Shown: positions 63,153-64,000 of the stretch, piece by piece
Layout: every line of letters begins with the position of its first letter
Numbering within the stretch: position 1 is the first letter of the stretch
DNA from: Verrucomicrobiota bacterium
GTDB lineage: Bacteria > Verrucomicrobiota > Verrucomicrobiia > Limisphaerales > PALSA-1396
Direction of reading: 5' to 3'
DNA length: 64,000 nucleotides
Assembly: GCA_016200005.1 (NCBI GenBank)
Contig: JACQFP010000047.1
Coordinates: 124,001 to 188,000 of the forward strand
Program-made: the position numbers and the translations under genes
The notes under the pieces: model-generated
The model's input: the letters and a program-made list of their open reading frames with translations, nothing else
Told to the model about the DNA's origin: nothing
The model's database searches: none

Positions 63153-64000
63153 AAGCTATTCCCCGCCAACGGCGGAAGTATGACCTGATTGTTGGTGCCC
63201 ACGACAGTAACGGCGTTGGTCACGTCGTTCCAGTTGGTGGTGCCGAGCCTGAAGTTTTGTTGGAGCACGAAGCCACTGGAGTTGGTCGGCCAGGTGAGGG
63301 CCATCGCGTTGCTCTGCGGCATTGAAACCGACAGCCACGGCACGGCGACAAAATTGGCAACCAGCGAGCGGTTCAAGATATTGGTGAACTGGTAGCTGGA
63401 CGCACTGCTCACGACGGTGTCGTTCTCCGTCCAGTTGACAAACTTGAACCCGGCGTTCGGCGCGGCGGTGACGGTCGCCGTTGTGCCGTTGGTATAAACG
63501 CCATCGCCGGTACAGATGCCGCCGTTGGTGGGTGAAGCGGTCGTGTCCACGGAACTGTGTGGCGGCAGGACTTCGTTCGCGGCCGCGACGATGATTGGAT
63601 ATTTTTTCGTGAGGACCGGATTGTTGCTGGCGGTGGCAGTGACCGTGAGCATGAATACGCCGGCTTCGTTCGGTGTGCCATAAACCCAGCCCGTGGCAGG
63701 ATCGAAGGCCATTCCGGCGGGCAGATCGCCGGAACTGGTTGCGGTGAAATTTGTGTCACTGGCAATGACCAGGCTGCGGGTAGGATACTCAACCCCAACC
63801 TCACCGTCGGGGAGATGATCGATCAATCCGATGGGTGGCGCCGCTACCATGGCCGACATTTGTGCGCCCAGGAATTTGCCGACGACTTCGACCGTTGAGA
63901 GGTCAATCGGATCCCCATTGCCGTTCGTATAAACTCCAACCCCATGAATGCCATCCGGCGCGACTCGTTCCGCCATCGCTTGATGCGTGTCCCAGTCCGC
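63131..64000 (-). CDS. Secreted Ig-like/repeat protein with shared C-terminal module (5' end missing)
   Basis: The frame is open past base 64000, so only the last 289 residues are visible. They contain a putative-Ig (He_PIG-like) domain (VGVEYPTRSLVIASDTNFTA, DLPAGMAFDPATGWVYGTPN), an InlB-B-repeat-like domain (TVTAAPNAGFKFVNWTENDT) and the shared module at the end (ALTWPTNSSGFVLQQNFRL, TTNWNDVTNAVTVVGTNNQV, then FYRLMRP). It is the closest relative of the module copy at 35021. Probably an extracellular protein of the same class as those in 33-38 kb. Confidence 0.75.
   Translation of the reverse strand, partial: ADWDTHQAMAERVAPDGIHGVGVYTNGNGDPIDLSTVEVVGKFLGAQMSAMVAAPPIGLIDHLPDGEVGVEYPTRSLVIASDTNFTATSSGDLPAGMAFDPATGWVYGTPNEAGVFMLTVTATASNNPVLTKKYPIIVAAANEVLPPHSSVDTTASPTNGGICTGDGVYTNGTTATVTAAPNAGFKFVNWTENDTVVSSASSYQFTNILNRSLVANFVAVPWLSVSMPQSNAMALTWPTNSSGFVLQQNFRLGTTNWNDVTNAVTVVGTNNQVILPPLAGNSFYRLMRP

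Overview
The window reads as a chromosomal contig of a Gram-negative, GC-rich bacterium, most likely a member of the Verrucomicrobiota (Pedosphaera/Limisphaera-like lineage). This placement is an inference. It rests on the outer-membrane genes (lpxA, an OmpA-like barrel, many lipoproteins), the many large secreted proteins with jelly-roll, FG-GAP and propeller domains that end in one shared C-terminal module, the many Gfo/Idh/MocA oxidoreductases and sugar-isomerase TIM barrels, and the many short palindromic repeats between (and twice inside) genes. I see no rRNA, tRNA, CRISPR array, prophage or complete insertion sequence.

Layout. 1-5.8 kb: 3' part of lpxA, a secreted Lys/Pro-rich protein, moeA, and a pilB-type ATPase with a TPR/MshEN companion. 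5.9-10.4 kb: a 1477-residue glycogen-debranching protein whose gene carries a nested palindromic repeat in frame. 10.4-16.7 kb (minus strand): a three-gene unit (Gfo/Idh oxidoreductase, class V aminotransferase, amidohydrolase), an M20 deacylase, and a sodium:solute symporter with a 53-residue membrane partner. 16.7-24.8 kb: a secreted LamG protein interrupted by a propeller, a prepilin-like protein, a passenger-like secreted protein, an intact MFS transporter, broken pieces of an MFS gene and of a sugar-phosphate isomerase, and a metallo-beta-lactamase-fold hydrolase. 25-33.5 kb: murJ, a cupin/Gfo/dimethylformamidase-like operon, and a thiH - pilin-like - thiS operon. 33.5-38.3 kb: three secreted proteins related by domain shuffling. 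38.3-49.5 kb: xerD, a RimJ-like acetyltransferase, purC, a polysaccharide flippase, a glycosyltransferase, an NtrC-type regulator, a TPR lipoprotein, a nucleotidyltransferase/small-ORF pair, a CCA/poly(A) polymerase, a TIM-barrel isomerase and rpsU. 49.6-54.7 kb: rpoD, sufC, sufB and a Fur/PerR-like regulator with a recognisable operator and promoter. 54.7-64 kb: a sensor-like membrane protein and a long FG-GAP protein joined tail to tail at a probable breakpoint, a Tat-exported Gfo/Idh protein, a double-barrel outer-membrane protein, a lipoprotein with a propeller protein, and the 3' end of another secreted protein that runs off the window.

The most unusual points are: (i) a C-terminal module shared by four secreted proteins and two homologous pairs that have been recombined into a chimera; (ii) a 62-bp palindromic element present twice, once inside the debranching-enzyme gene; (iii) gene debris around the MFS locus, including a short copy of its 3' end about 6 kb away; (iv) the tail-to-tail breakpoint near 55.9 kb; (v) a near-perfect 7-1-7 operator upstream of a Fur-family/sufB/sufC cluster; and (vi) a pilin-like gene lacking the usual prepilin motif, inserted between thiH and thiS. 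All functional calls come from reading motifs by eye; no database search was run.
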